64,000 nucleotides of DNA from Burkholderia sp. NRF60-BP8 (GCF_001522585.2 NZ_CP013372.1:2737148-2801147); one strand, 5' to 3'; shown: positions 39,803-48,458, counted from the stretch's first letter. Numbers and translations are program-made. The notes: generated by a model from the sequence alone, not told the origin.

Positions 39803-40366
39803 ATGATGCGCCGTATCGCGGTGGTCGGAGACGCGTTGGAAACCGGGGGAAGCATTCTTGCCTACGCGGGGCCGACATTCACTTTCGGCAGCCCCGGCCG
39901 TCAGGTTGCGTTGATCGGCGGTCTCGCGTTCTGCGATGCATGTCAAGGTACCGGACCGATCGCCAAGGCCGGCGGGCCACGACGCCTCAAATTCATGGGC
40001 GAAACAGCCGCGGACGGTGATGTCGTCTTATGCGGCTGCCCAACCCCACCACGCATCGTTGCGGTTCTCGCCGGCGAATCATGGTGCGACGACATGGCGG
40101 AAACGTCAGGTGTTATGACATCCGGAAGAAATCGGGATGGCAGCGTCGTGTCGATCATCGCAGGCACTTACGACGAATCCGTCCACGTCATCGGAAGTGG
40201 TGCGTCAATCGGTTATCCGTACGTTATCGAAACGTCGGACGGACGCATCCACTCGGGCCACCTCGACGACCGCGGTTATCTGCCGCGCATTCACACTGCG
40301 AGTGAGGATGAATACATCGTCTACTGGGGCGACGAAGCCCTCGCCAGATTGAGCGGGGACGCATAA
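39803..40366 (+). CDS. PAAR-domain protein, type VI secretion tip with C-terminal extension
   Basis: A 187-residue protein. Residues 1-90 form a PAAR domain (GDALETGGSILAYAGPTFTFGSPGRQVALIGGLAFCDAC, with TAADGDVVLCGC), which caps the VgrG spike of the type VI secretion system and recruits cargo. Residues about 100-187 form a small beta-rich extension (YPYVIETSDGRIHSGHLDDRGYLPRIHT) of a type often seen behind PAAR in effector carriers. The start is preceded by GAGGAG. The stop overlaps the next start as TAATG, so translation of tip and effector is coupled. Base composition is AT-richer than its neighbours. Confidence 0.85.
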   Translation: MMRRIAVVGDALETGGSILAYAGPTFTFGSPGRQVALIGGLAFCDACQGTGPIAKAGGPRRLKFMGETAADGDVVLCGCPTPPRIVAVLAGESWCDDMAETSGVMTSGRNRDGSVVSIIAGTYDESVHVIGSGASIGYPYVIETSDGRIHSGHLDDRGYLPRIHTASEDEYIVYWGDEALARLSGDA

Positions 40367-40959
40367 TGCCGAACCCGAGAACAGCCGTGAAGACGACCGC
40401 CGTGCCGAAATCGCACAAGGTAGTCGAGTTGAAGTCCGTGACGTTTTCCGAGCTCTGGAACAACTACCCGCACGGAAACCCGTACGATGATCCGAACGGA
40501 CAGTACAAGAACCAGTGTGCGATCCGGATAAGTGTGACGCTGCACAAGGTCGGCATCGCAATGAAGTCGTTTTCGCAGAAACAGGTTCGGCCGATGCCTG
40601 GCAAACCGACGCTGGGCCGACTTCTGATCGACGGCAAGCCGACCGCGACTCGCGCATACGAGCTCGCGGAGTGGTTGAAGCTGCGGCCGGTCGCGGGCGT
40701 ACTGGCTCCCGAGAACATCACGGGACCGAATTGGGCGCGTAAGGTATCCGGGCGGACCGGAATCATATTCTTCGACGGCTATTGGCTGCAGGATGGCGAC
40801 TCACCAGACAACTTGAGTGGCGGTCACATCGACCTCTGGAACGGGAGCAAACTCACCGGCTTCGGATCGGGCGTGCGGATTTCATGGAATATAGTCTTAC
40901 CGGGCATCTGGTCGGATTTCCGAAATTCGAAAACTATCTTGTTTTTTCCCGTCCAATGA
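40366..40959 (+). CDS. tae4: Type VI secretion amidase effector, Tae4 family
   Basis: A 197-residue NlpC/P60-like peptidoglycan amidase. The catalytic Cys is C51 in NQCAIRISVTL and the His is H154 in SGGHIDLWNG, both in the pattern of Tae4 proteins, which cut the gamma-D-glutamyl-meso-diaminopimelate bond of Gram-negative peptidoglycan after delivery into the target periplasm. There is no signal peptide, as expected for type VI cargo. It begins one base into the PAAR stop and ends overlapping the next small gene. It would kill unprotected competitors; sister cells need an immunity protein in the periplasm or inner membrane. Confidence 0.88.
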   Translation: MPNPRTAVKTTAVPKSHKVVELKSVTFSELWNNYPHGNPYDDPNGQYKNQCAIRISVTLHKVGIAMKSFSQKQVRPMPGKPTLGRLLIDGKPTATRAYELAEWLKLRPVAGVLAPENITGPNWARKVSGRTGIIFFDGYWLQDGDSPDNLSGGHIDLWNGSKLTGFGSGVRISWNIVLPGIWSDFRNSKTILFFPVQ

Positions 40960-41183
40960 AACTCGTGACTGTGGTAGTAGGCGCACTTGTCGGTGGGGCA
41001 CTCGCGACAATGATCTGTTGGGGAGCGCTCTACGTGTACGGGGCATTCGTCCTGCGCGGCAAGGGAAGCCTCTTCGACACGAACCCCGAGATCGCGAATC
41101 TGTTTTTCGCCGCATGGGGCGGATTGATTTTAATTTTCGCAATGGCCGCCGCAGTTGTCGTGACTCGCAGGAAATCCCATTAA
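40956..41183 (+). CDS. Small membrane protein, candidate Tae4 immunity protein
   Basis: A 75-residue protein whose ATG overlaps the Tae4 stop as ATGA. Two hydrophobic segments are clear: about residues 4-29 (VTVVVGALVGGALATMICWGALYVYG) and about 47-69 (IANLFFAAWGGLILIFAMAAAVVV), joined by a short polar loop (RGKGSLFDTNPE) and ending in a basic tail RRKSH. Position and coupling suggest immunity to Tae4. Known Tai4 proteins are exported soluble proteins of over 100 residues, so this would be a different kind of protein. I do not recognise a family. It could instead be an accessory membrane protein. Confidence 0.65.
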   Translation: MKLVTVVVGALVGGALATMICWGALYVYGAFVLRGKGSLFDTNPEIANLFFAAWGGLILIFAMAAAVVVTRRKSH

Positions 41184-41208
41184 CCATCCGGCCCACGGGC
41201 AATGCAAA

Positions 41209-41343
41209 ATGAGACGCGTCGGATACTCGCCCCTGTACTGGATCGCCGGCCTGATCGCGACTTGGCTCGCATGCTGGATCGGAAGCCGGATCAACTGGCG
41301 AATTCATATCGGCTTGCGACTGCCTTCGGGCCGGTTGCCATGA
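41209..41343 (+). CDS. Short single-span membrane protein (44 residues)
   Basis: An ATG-to-TGA frame of 45 codons gives MRRVGYSPLYWIAGLIATW, a hydrophobic segment to about residue 25, then a basic amphipathic tail (GSRINWRIHIGLRLPSGRLP). It begins 25 bp after the previous stop and shares its orientation. No recognisable family. The hydrophobic pattern and position suggest it belongs to the effector locus, possibly as a second immunity-type or accessory protein, but it is short enough to be a remnant of a longer gene. Confidence 0.4.
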   Translation: MRRVGYSPLYWIAGLIATWLACWIGSRINWRIHIGLRLPSGRLP

Positions 41344-41592
41344 GATCGACCTGTGCTCACCGCCGTGACCGCTTGTCGCTCTGCTAGTCGGGTTTCAGAT
41401 TGGGCCATCGCTCGAGTTTGCCTTCGCGGGCTGGAGAGTAGGGCGGCGACGAGCAACACCGCAAAAGGTACCGTGCTCCTTGGCCACATTGATTACCGCT
41501 ACGATGCTGTTTTTCTCGCTTCGTATGTAATTCGCTGAGTCAGCATCGCGCAGTAACCCATCCCCTCTCTACCGCTCGACCGACCTACGAAC
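41344..41592. other. Degenerate region after the Tae4 locus
   Basis: This stretch has no intact gene that I trust. On the plus strand one frame (about 41389-41529) reads FQIGPSLEFAFAGWRVGRR and later SLATLITATMLFFSLRM before TAA, again with a hydrophobic end, but no start codon fits. It could be the broken 3' part of the 44-codon gene just upstream, or of another small membrane protein gene. Confidence 0.35.
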
Positions 41593-41616
41593 AGAAAAGG
41601 CGCCCGAAGGCGCCTT
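41593..41616 (-). terminator. Intrinsic terminator of hpnM
   Basis: Reading on the minus strand, AAGGCGCC-TTCG-GGCGCCTT is a perfect 8-bp stem with a tetraloop followed by T residues (TTTTC). It lies 30 bp downstream of the hpnM stop and ends that transcript. Confidence 0.8.
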
Positions 41617-41645
41617 CCTTGCATCCGAACGACGCGCAACAGCCG

Positions 41646-42242
41646 TCAGTTCGTCCGCGAATTGTGCTTCTGCAAATACGCGATCAGCCCGTCGATCCCG
41701 CCCGTCGCGATCTGGTTCTTGAACTGACCCTGGTAGACCTGGATCAGCCACGCACCCGACATGTCGATGTCGTAGATCTTCCAGTCGTTGCCGACCTTGC
41801 CGAGACGATAGCCGACCGACTGGCTGTCGCCCGGCGTCGTGACCGTCGACTGCACGAGCGCGTCGGCGCCCGACGCGCCGCCGGCCTTGAACGAGAACTT
41901 CGCGTCCTGGTTGCCGAGCTGCGCGAGCGACGCGGCATAGGTGCGCGTCATCAGCAACCGGAACTGCTTGTACAGCTCCTGCTGCTGTTGCGGCGTGGCC
42001 TGCTTCCACGCGTCGCCGATCGCGATGCGCGTCGTGCGCTCGAAGTTCGTCACGGGCAGGAAACGCTGCTCGACGACTTGCGTGATTTTCGCCATGTCGC
42101 CGCCGCGCGCGGCCGGATCGGCCTTCATCGCATTGACGGTGCCCTCGACCGCGGTGCGGACGACGTCGACCGGCGCGCTCTGCGCGAAAGCGGAAACTGA
42201 CACGGCGGCCGCCGCGACGAAAGCAAACAAATGACGTTTCAT
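41646..42242 (-). CDS. hpnM: Hopanoid-associated MlaC/Ttg2D family protein (HpnM)
   Basis: A 198-residue periplasmic lipid-carrier protein of the MlaC (toluene-tolerance Ttg2D) family. The signal peptide covers about residues 1-21 (FAFVAAAAVSVSAFAQS). The fold markers LPVTNFERTTRIAIGDAWKQATPQQQQELYKQFRLLMTRTYA and DWKIYDIDMSGAWLIQVYQGQF are typical. It is divergent from hpnN across a 326-bp gap, as expected for a hopanoid locus; transport of hopanoids or phospholipids across the periplasm is family knowledge. Confidence 0.88.
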   Translation of the reverse strand: MKRHLFAFVAAAAVSVSAFAQSAPVDVVRTAVEGTVNAMKADPAARGGDMAKITQVVEQRFLPVTNFERTTRIAIGDAWKQATPQQQQELYKQFRLLMTRTYAASLAQLGNQDAKFSFKAGGASGADALVQSTVTTPGDSQSVGYRLGKVGNDWKIYDIDMSGAWLIQVYQGQFKNQIATGGIDGLIAYLQKHNSRTN

Positions 42243-42568
42243 ACGAATTTCGCACTCGATGGGAAAAAACGGCCGGCGCTTTGCATCGGCCGGTGGAGCA
42301 AAGTATACCGGGCCTGACGCCGCGTTGCCGCCCGGTGACCGACTGTTACCTTTCAGCGCCGTTTGTCACAGGCCCGCGAACGGGGCGTCGACGCCCTGCC
42401 GCGCCGATTATGTCAATATCCTCATACAAATGAACCGGCCGCGCGATCCGTTTGCCGCGCCGGGAGCAAATATCCTTCCCGCCCCGAATCTCCCAACGTC
42501 ACGACCGTCGCGTCGTCGCGCCGGTATACTTGGCTACTTTGCCCTTGCCAGCCGCTCCCCACCGCCAC
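42243..42568. promoter_or_regulatory. Divergent promoter region hpnM / hpnN
   Basis: This 326-bp gap must contain promoters for both hpnM and the hpnN-mlaA operon. I see no clear operator. Around 42406-42436 there is an AT-richer stretch (TTATGTCAATATCCTCATACAAATG) that could carry a promoter. Confidence 0.4.
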
Positions 42569-45202
42569 ATGGTGACATCTCTCATCGTCCGACTCGTTGC
42601 GTGGTCGGTGCGCCGCCCCGTCTGGGTCGTCGTCCTGTCGCTCGTCATCGCCGCCTTCAGCGGCGTCTACGTCGCGCAGCATTTCAAGATCAACACCGAC
42701 ATCAGCAAGCTCGTCGATGCGGAACCGCAATGGGCCGCGCTCGGCAAGGCCGTCGATAAGGCGTTCCCGCAACGCAACGGCACGATCCTCGCGGTCGTCG
42801 AGGCGCCCGCGCCCGAATTCGCGACGGCCGCCGCGCATGCGCTGACCGAAGCGCTGCGCAAGGATGCCGACGCCGGCCGCATCGGCCCGGTCGCCGAACC
42901 GGGCGGCGGGCCGTTCTTCGAGCACAACGGGCTGCTGTTCCTGTCGCCGCAGGATGTTTCCGATACGACCGAGCAACTCGCGAGCGCGCGTCCGCTCGTC
43001 AATGAACTCGCGAAGAACCCGAGCCTCACCGGGCTCGCCACCACGCTGTCCACCACGCTCGGCCAGCCGCTCCTGACCGGCCAGGTGAAGCTGCCCGCGA
43101 TGGCGAAGCTGCTCGCGCGCAGCGCGGCGACGGTCGACGACGTGCTGGCCGGCAAGCCGGCCGCGTTCTCGTGGCGCGCGCTGGTCGACAACGATGCCGC
43201 GCGGCAGCCCGCGCGCGCGTTCGTCACCGTGCAGCCGGTGGTCAACTACGGCGCGCTGAAGGCCGGCGCGGCAACGAGCCAGGTGATCCGCGACGCCGCC
43301 CGCTCGCTCGACCTCGAAAAACGCTACGGCGCGGTCGTGCGCCTGACCGGCGAACAACCGCTCGCCGACGACGAATTCGCGTCGGTCGAAGACGGCGCCG
43401 CGCTCAACGGCGCGCTCACACTGCTCGCCGTGCTCGTCATCCTGTGGCTGGCGCTGCGCTCGAAGCGGATGATCGGTTCGGTGCTCGTCACGCTGTTCGT
43501 CGGCCTCGTCGTGACGGCCGCGCTCGGCCTCGCGATGGTCGGCTCGCTGAACATGATCTCGGTCGCGTTCATGGTGCTGTTCGTCGGCCTCGGCGTCGAC
43601 TTCTCGATCCAGTACGGCGTGAAGTACCGCGAGGAACGCTTCCGCGACGCGCGCATCGATCACGCACTGATCGGCGCCGCGCACTCGATGGGCATGCCGC
43701 TCGCGCTGGCCACCGCGGCCGTCGCGGCGAGCTTCTTCTCGTTCATCCCCACCGCCTATCGCGGCGTATCCGAGCTCGGCATGATCGCGGGCGTCGGGAT
43801 GTTCGTCGCGCTGCTGACCACGCTCACGCTGCTGCCCGCGTTGCTGCGTCTGTTCGCGCCGCCGGGCGAATCGAAGACGCCGGGCTTTCCGTGGCTCGCG
43901 CCGGTCGACGATTACCTCGATCGCCATCGCAAGCCGATCCTGATCGGCACGCTCGCGGTCGTGATCGGCGCGCTGCCGCTGCTCGCGTTCCTGCATTTCG
44001 ACTTCAACCCGCTGCACCTGAAGGATCCGAACAGCGAATCGATGGCGACGCTGCTCGCGCTGAAGGATTCGCCGCAAGCCGCCGTCAACGACGTCACGCT
44101 GCTCGCGCCGTCGCTCGCGCAAGCCGATGCGGCCGCGAAGCGCCTCGACGCGTTGCCCGAAGTCGGCCGCACGACCACGCTGTCGACCTTCATCCCCGCC
44201 GACCAGCCGGCCAAGCGCGCGGCGATCGCCGGAGCCGCGAGCGAGCTGCTGCCCGCGCTGACGCAGCCGGCCGCGCCGCCCGCGACCGACGCGCAGCGCG
44301 TGGCCGCGCTCAAACGCGTGTCCGACCTGCTGAGCTATGCGGCCGAAGATCACCCGGGCCCGGGCGCCGCGGCCGCGCAGCACCTGTCCGCGTCGCTCGC
44401 GAAGCTCGCCGCCGCCGACAGCGCGACGCGCGATCGCGCCGAACGTGCGTTCTCCGATACGCTGCGCATCGCGCTCGACCAGCTCGCGTCGCTGCTGCAG
44501 CCGCAGGACATCACGCGCGAATCGCTGCCGCCGGCGCTCGTGCGCGACTGGGTCGCGCCGGACGGCCACGCGCTCGTGCAGATCTCGCCGAAGGTGCCGA
44601 AGGGCGTCGACCCGAACGACGACACGATGCTGCGCCGTTTCGCGAAGGCCGTGAAGGCCGCGGAGCCGGGCGCGACCGGCGGGCCGATCTCGATCCTGCA
44701 TTCGGCCGACACGATCATCAACGCGTTCCTGCACGCGGCGCTGTGGTCGATCATCTCGATCACGATCCTGCTGTGGGTCACGCTGCGCCGCTTCGGCGAC
44801 GTGCTGCGCACGCTGGTGCCGCTGCTCGTGTCGGGCATCGTGACGCTCGAGATGTGCGTCGTGCTCGGCATGTCGCTGAACTTCGCGAACATCATCGCGC
44901 TGCCGCTGATGCTCGGCGTCGGCGTCGCGTTCAAGGTGTATTTCGTGATGGCGTGGCGCGCGGGGCAGACGGGGCTGCTGCATTCGAGCCTCACGCACGC
45001 CGTGCTGTTCAGCGCCGCGACGACGGCGACCGCATTCGGCAGTCTGTGGCTGTCGCACCATCCGGGCACGTCGAGCATGGGCAAGCTGCTCGCGCTGGCC
45101 CTGACCTGTACGCTGATCGGCGCCGTGGTGTTCCAGCCCGTCCTGATGGGCAAACCGCGCGTCAAACGCGCCAAGAACCAATCGCAAGGAATCAATGAAT
45201 AA
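42569..45202 (+). CDS. hpnN: Hopanoid-associated RND-family transporter
   Basis: An 877-residue RND/MMPL-like membrane protein that shuttles hopanoids to the outer membrane in other bacteria. It has a first helix at about residues 16-36 ([22 protein letters not shown]), a large periplasmic domain, five clustered helices at about 280-430, a second periplasmic domain and a second helix cluster at about 725-860. The ATG at [10 protein letters not shown] is preferred over a far upstream alternative; GTG one codon later is also possible. Its stop overlaps the mlaA start by 8 bp. Confidence 0.92.
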   Translation: MVTSLIVRLVAWSVRRPVWVVVLSLVIAAFSGVYVAQHFKINTDISKLVDAEPQWAALGKAVDKAFPQRNGTILAVVEAPAPEFATAAAHALTEALRKDADAGRIGPVAEPGGGPFFEHNGLLFLSPQDVSDTTEQLASARPLVNELAKNPSLTGLATTLSTTLGQPLLTGQVKLPAMAKLLARSAATVDDVLAGKPAAFSWRALVDNDAARQPARAFVTVQPVVNYGALKAGAATSQVIRDAARSLDLEKRYGAVVRLTGEQPLADDEFASVEDGAALNGALTLLAVLVILWLALRSKRMIGSVLVTLFVGLVVTAALGLAMVGSLNMISVAFMVLFVGLGVDFSIQYGVKYREERFRDARIDHALIGAAHSMGMPLALATAAVAASFFSFIPTAYRGVSELGMIAGVGMFVALLTTLTLLPALLRLFAPPGESKTPGFPWLAPVDDYLDRHRKPILIGTLAVVIGALPLLAFLHFDFNPLHLKDPNSESMATLLALKDSPQAAVNDVTLLAPSLAQADAAAKRLDALPEVGRTTTLSTFIPADQPAKRAAIAGAASELLPALTQPAAPPATDAQRVAALKRVSDLLSYAAEDHPGPGAAAAQHLSASLAKLAAADSATRDRAERAFSDTLRIALDQLASLLQPQDITRESLPPALVRDWVAPDGHALVQISPKVPKGVDPNDDTMLRRFAKAVKAAEPGATGGPISILHSADTIINAFLHAALWSIISITILLWVTLRRFGDVLRTLVPLLVSGIVTLEMCVVLGMSLNFANIIALPLMLGVGVAFKVYFVMAWRAGQTGLLHSSLTHAVLFSAATTATAFGSLWLSHHPGTSSMGKLLALALTCTLIGAVVFQPVLMGKPRVKRAKNQSQGINE

Positions 45203-46187
45203 GGTGCGAATCATTGCGGCGACCGTCGCCGCCAGCGCGATGCTGACCGGCTGCGCGACGGGACCGAACCGCAATCCCAACGACCCGCTCGAGCCGATGA
45301 ACCGGGCGATGTACAAGTTCAACGACACGGTCGATTCGAACATCGCGGTGCCGATCGCGAAGGGTTACCAGAAGATCACGCCGACGCCGGTGCGCACCGC
45401 GATCAGCAACTTCTTCTCGAACCTCGGCGATCTCGGCAACATGGCGAACAACCTGCTGCAGTTGCGCATCACCGATGCGACGCAGGATCTGATGCGCGTG
45501 GCGATGAACTCGGTGTTCGGAGTCGCCGGCCTGATCGACATCGCGACGCCGGCCGGGCTGCCGAAGCATCATCAGGATTTCGGGCTGACGATGGCGCGCT
45601 GGGGCATGCCGTCCGGCCCGTACCTCGTGCTGCCCGTGTTCGGGCCGAGCACGATCCGCGACGGCGTCGGCCGCGCGGTGGACGTGCGCTTCAACCTGCT
45701 GAACTACATCGAGCCGGCCGCGCGCAATCCGATGTACATCGCGCAGTTCATCAGCGCGCGCTCGGACCTGCTCGGCGCGACCGACCTGCTGAAGCAGGCC
45801 GCGCTCGACCCGTATTCGTTCGTGCGCGACGCGTACCTGCAGCAGCGCAAGTCGTTGACGTACCGGAGCCAGTCGGCGTCGGCCGCGCCGCCGAGCTACA
45901 ACGAACCGGGCGAATCGGGTGCCGTGCCGGCGGCCGCGCCGGGCGTGCCGGGGCTCCCGAACTACGAGGATCCGGGCGACGCGGGCGGCGCATCGGGCGC
46001 CACGCCGAACAACGCACCGGCCGCGCCGGGATTGCCGCAGTACGACGATCCGGGTGCCGACAACGCGATGCCCGCAAGCGCACCGGCGGCCGCTTCGGCC
46101 GGTGCGACGACGGCGCCGGCCGCCAACGGCGCGCCGATCGCGCCGGCGATGCCGACGCTGCCCGCGAGCAGCCCGGCCGCGCGGTAA
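45195..46187 (+). CDS. mlaA: Outer-membrane lipoprotein MlaA (VacJ) with repeat-bearing tail
   Basis: A 330-residue lipoprotein with lipobox LTGC (Cys20). The MlaA domain (about 28-225) shows [39 protein letters not shown] and [24 protein letters not shown]. MlaA removes misplaced phospholipids from the outer leaflet and hands them to MlaC. The tail (about 230-330) is long and low-complexity, with three related motifs: [20 protein letters not shown] and [10 protein letters not shown]. Translation is coupled to hpnN, which links hopanoid export and the Mla lipid pathway in one transcript. Confidence 0.92.
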   Translation: MNKVRIIAATVAASAMLTGCATGPNRNPNDPLEPMNRAMYKFNDTVDSNIAVPIAKGYQKITPTPVRTAISNFFSNLGDLGNMANNLLQLRITDATQDLMRVAMNSVFGVAGLIDIATPAGLPKHHQDFGLTMARWGMPSGPYLVLPVFGPSTIRDGVGRAVDVRFNLLNYIEPAARNPMYIAQFISARSDLLGATDLLKQAALDPYSFVRDAYLQQRKSLTYRSQSASAAPPSYNEPGESGAVPAAAPGVPGLPNYEDPGDAGGASGATPNNAPAAPGLPQYDDPGADNAMPASAPAAASAGATTAPAANGAPIAPAMPTLPASSPAAR

Positions 46188-46213
46188 CGCCGCAACCGCG
46201 GTCGCGCAAAAGC

Positions 46214-46229
46214 AAAGAGCGCTGCATGG
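46214..46229. terminator. Left arm of a terminator hairpin split by an insertion sequence
   Basis: AAAGAGCGCTGC at 46214-46225 pairs exactly with GCAGCGCTCTTT at 47685-47696, which runs on into six T residues. Joining the flanks at the duplicated CATGG restores a 12-bp stem with loop ATG and a T tail, between the convergent mlaA and hpnG genes. The element sits in the loop, so the hairpin can no longer form normally. Confidence 0.85.
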
Positions 46230-46268
46230 TGAACTGACCCCAAGAAGTTGGATGGTCGGAACGGGCGG

Positions 46269-47156
46269 TTAAGCCGATGAGGGCTGGGTCCTGTACTGCA
46301 CGGGACTCAGCCCTTTTAGTTTGGTCTTGATGCGTTGGTGATTGTAGTAGTGGATGTATTGGCGCAAGCCGTCTCGAAGCTGCTCGATGCTGGCGAACTT
46401 GTTCAGATAGAAGAACTCCGCCTTCAGCGTCCCAAAGAAGCTTTCCATCGCGGCGTTGTCCAGGCAGTTGCCTTTGCGAGACATGCTTTGGGTTAAGCCG
46501 CGAGCTGCGAGCTGCCGTCGATACGCCGGCATCTGGTACTGCCAGCCCTGATCGGAATGGAGAAGCGGTGCATCCAGTGGAGTCAGCTTGACCAGGGCCT
46601 TCTTGAGCATGTTCCCCACGAGTCTGAAATGCGGGCGTCTCTGCGTCTCATAAGCGATGATCTCCCCGTTGTAGAGATCCATAACCGGGGAGAGATAAAG
46701 TTTGTCGCCCTGTACATTGAACTCCGTCACGTCGGTAACCCACTTCTGATTCGGCCGTTCGGCGCGGAATTGCCTTTCCAGCCGATTCGGCACCTGAGCC
46801 CGTTCCCCGCGGTAGGAGCGATACTTCTTGGGCCGCACTAGGGATTTCAACCCAAGTACTTGCATCAAGCGCTGCACGGTCTTGTGATTGATCGCTTGTC
46901 CCGCCCGGCGCAGTTCGGCCGTCACACGCCGGTAGCCATAGCGGCCCTTGTGGCGTTCGTAGATTTGCCGGATGCGCACTTTCAGGTTGGCGTACTTATC
47001 GCCGGCCATCTGCACTTTGGCTTGATAGTAGAACGTGCTGCGAGCTAGTCCGGCAGCCCTCAGCAGGTCCGATAAATCGTGGTCTTGCCTCAGTTCAAGC
47101 ACTAACTGCGCTTTTTCTGCGCAGCGGCCTCTTTGGCCTGAACCAAGGCATTCCAT
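46269..47156 (-). CDS. IS3-family transposase OrfB (DDE integrase domain)
   Basis: A 295-residue rve-type catalytic domain. The DDE triad appears as D in WVTDVTEFNVQGDKLYLSPVMDLYNG, D in LLHSDQGWQYQ, and E in NAAMESFFGTLKAE. The N-terminal part has the HTH_21 segment RYGYRRVTAELRRAG. It starts inside the end of orfA in the -1 frame; the active protein is probably the OrfAB fusion made at the A-run near 47156-47162. Confidence 0.95.
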   Translation of the reverse strand: MECLGSGQRGRCAEKAQLVLELRQDHDLSDLLRAAGLARSTFYYQAKVQMAGDKYANLKVRIRQIYERHKGRYGYRRVTAELRRAGQAINHKTVQRLMQVLGLKSLVRPKKYRSYRGERAQVPNRLERQFRAERPNQKWVTDVTEFNVQGDKLYLSPVMDLYNGEIIAYETQRRPHFRLVGNMLKKALVKLTPLDAPLLHSDQGWQYQMPAYRRQLAARGLTQSMSRKGNCLDNAAMESFFGTLKAEFFYLNKFASIEQLRDGLRQYIHYYNHQRIKTKLKGLSPVQYRTQPSSA

Positions 47157-47629
47157 TTTTTTAGGTACGCCACCTCCGCGCGCAGATATTTGAGTTCCGC
47201 GAGTAGTGCTTCACGCGTAAGCGTGTCCTTGGTCTCAACATCTGTCGGCTTGGCGGGCGGTATCGGCGTCGGCATTTTTCTCGGGCGTCCTTTGGGCTTG
47301 GGCGCCAATGCGCCCAGACCACCTTCATGATACTGGCGTTCCCATCCGCTTACGGCATCCCTGCCTCGAAGGTTAAACAGTGCCGCGACCTGACGATAAG
47401 ACAACTGATCGCGCCACATCCTGCGCAGCACCCTGAGCTTGAATGCCGCACTGTATCGGCTGTATTTCTTGCGCAGCCCGGCAGCCCCATGCTGCTCATA
47501 GCTTGATACCCAGCGCTGTACCGTCCCGGGATGCAAGCCAAACTCCCGAGCGATGCTCTTGTAGCCGTATCGGCCAGGTGCGTAACGCCTCACCACTTCT
47601 CGCTTAAATTTCTCGTCGTACTTCGCCAT
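47102..47629 (-). CDS. IS3-family transposase OrfA (DNA-binding)
   Basis: A 175-residue protein with two helix-turn-helix units: FGLHPGTVQRWVSSYEQHGAAGL and a second near LSYRQVAALFNLRGRDAVSGWERQY, then a leucine-zipper-like C-terminus (LLAELKYLRAEVAYLKKWNALV). It binds the terminal repeats and regulates transposition. The ATG at MAKYDEKF is preferred to an upstream TTG. A run of seven A residues near its 3' end (CTAAAAAAATGG) is the likely -1 slippery site to OrfB. Confidence 0.93.
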   Translation of the reverse strand: MAKYDEKFKREVVRRYAPGRYGYKSIAREFGLHPGTVQRWVSSYEQHGAAGLRKKYSRYSAAFKLRVLRRMWRDQLSYRQVAALFNLRGRDAVSGWERQYHEGGLGALAPKPKGRPRKMPTPIPPAKPTDVETKDTLTREALLAELKYLRAEVAYLKKWNALVQAKEAAAQKKRS

Positions 47630-47684
47630 GAAAAACACCCCACAGGTTGGATTCGCATCCAACTTTTGGGGTGCAGTTCACATG

Positions 47685-47699
47685 GCAGCGCTCTTTTTT
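47685..47699. terminator. Right arm and T tract of the split terminator
   Basis: GCAGCGCTCTTTTTT pairs with the arm at 46214-46225 and supplies the T tract for transcripts reading rightward from mlaA. For hpnG transcripts, which run leftward, this arm is the first half of the hairpin. Confidence 0.85.
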
Positions 47700-47747
47700 C
47701 GTCCGCGCGAAACGCGAACCGGAAAGCGGGAAGGAGGGGGGCGCCGC

Positions 47748-48455
47748 TCAGACGATCCGCATCGCGCCCGCCCGCTCGAACGCGTGCCGCGCCTGGATCA
47801 GGGTCGTGCGCGCCGCGCGCGCGTCACTGGCGACCTGCAGCAGCGGGCCGAGCTGCGACGGCTGCTTCAGCAGTTCGCGCAGGATCGGCAGGATCGCCGT
47901 GCTGCCGTCGTCGCGCAGGCCGGCCGTTGCCGCACGCGGCAGCGTGCGCCACGCCGGATCGACGATCGCGCGACACACCGCGAACGGCACGCCGCGCGCG
48001 GCCGCGAACGCGGCGGCGATGTGCGACTCCATGTCGACGGCCAGCGCGCCTTTCGCGCGATGCAGCGACGCCTTGTCCTGTTCGCCGACGACCGGCGCAC
48101 CGACGGCCGCGACCGTGCCGCGCGCGACACGCGCCCACAACGGCGTGTCGTGCAGCGCGGCGACGAGTCGCGTGCTCCAGCCCGCATCGGTCTCCACGCG
48201 GCCGAACGGCCCGTCGATCGCGCTCGCGATCACGAGCGCGCCCGGCGCCAGATCCGGCGCGAGGCCGCCCGCCGTGCCGAAGCTGACGATGCCCGCGCAA
48301 CCGCGCGCGGTCGCGTCGGTCAATGCGCGCTCGAGCCGGTCGGCCCGCGCGGCGAACACGGCCTCGACGCCGTCGCCGCGCGCGATGCGCGCCTCGAACG
48401 CCATCCCCGTCACCGCGATGACGGGCAATGCGCCGTTGTGCCGTGACACGCCCAC
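47748..48455 (-). CDS. hpnG: Hopanoid biosynthesis nucleoside phosphorylase HpnG
   Basis: A 235-residue phosphorylase-superfamily protein. HpnG removes adenine from adenosylhopane to give ribosylhopane during side-chain extension. The family core is visible as VIAVTGMAFEARIA, GIVSFGTAGGLAPDLAPGALVIA and AVDMESHIAAAFAAARGVPFAVCRAI (the MES motif of purine phosphorylases). The start is GTG, three bases after the shc stop; a second GTG two codons in is possible. Last gene of the hpnD-hpnE-shc-hpnG operon. Confidence 0.87.
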   Translation of the reverse strand: MGVSRHNGALPVIAVTGMAFEARIARGDGVEAVFAARADRLERALTDATARGCAGIVSFGTAGGLAPDLAPGALVIASAIDGPFGRVETDAGWSTRLVAALHDTPLWARVARGTVAAVGAPVVGEQDKASLHRAKGALAVDMESHIAAAFAAARGVPFAVCRAIVDPAWRTLPRAATAGLRDDGSTAILPILRELLKQPSQLGPLLQVASDARAARTTLIQARHAFERAGAMRIV

Positions 48456-48458
48456 GCG

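Larger units (their letters stand above)
46230..47680 (-). mobile_element. IS3-family insertion sequence (IS150 group)
   Basis: A 1451-bp element bounded by imperfect terminal inverted repeats: TGAACTGACCCCAAGAAGTT at the left and, on the other strand, TGAACTGCACCCCAAAAGTT at the right. Both ends are TG...CA and are flanked by a perfect 5-bp target duplication, CATGG (46225-46229 and 47681-47685). It encodes OrfA and OrfB in the -1 frame arrangement of the family. The intact ends, intact duplication and intact reading frames suggest recent, possibly active transposition. Confidence 0.95.

Noticed and set aside
42422..45343. 973-codon minus-strand open frame opposite hpnN
   Set aside because: Arg/Gln/Glu-rich antisense translation with no family features.
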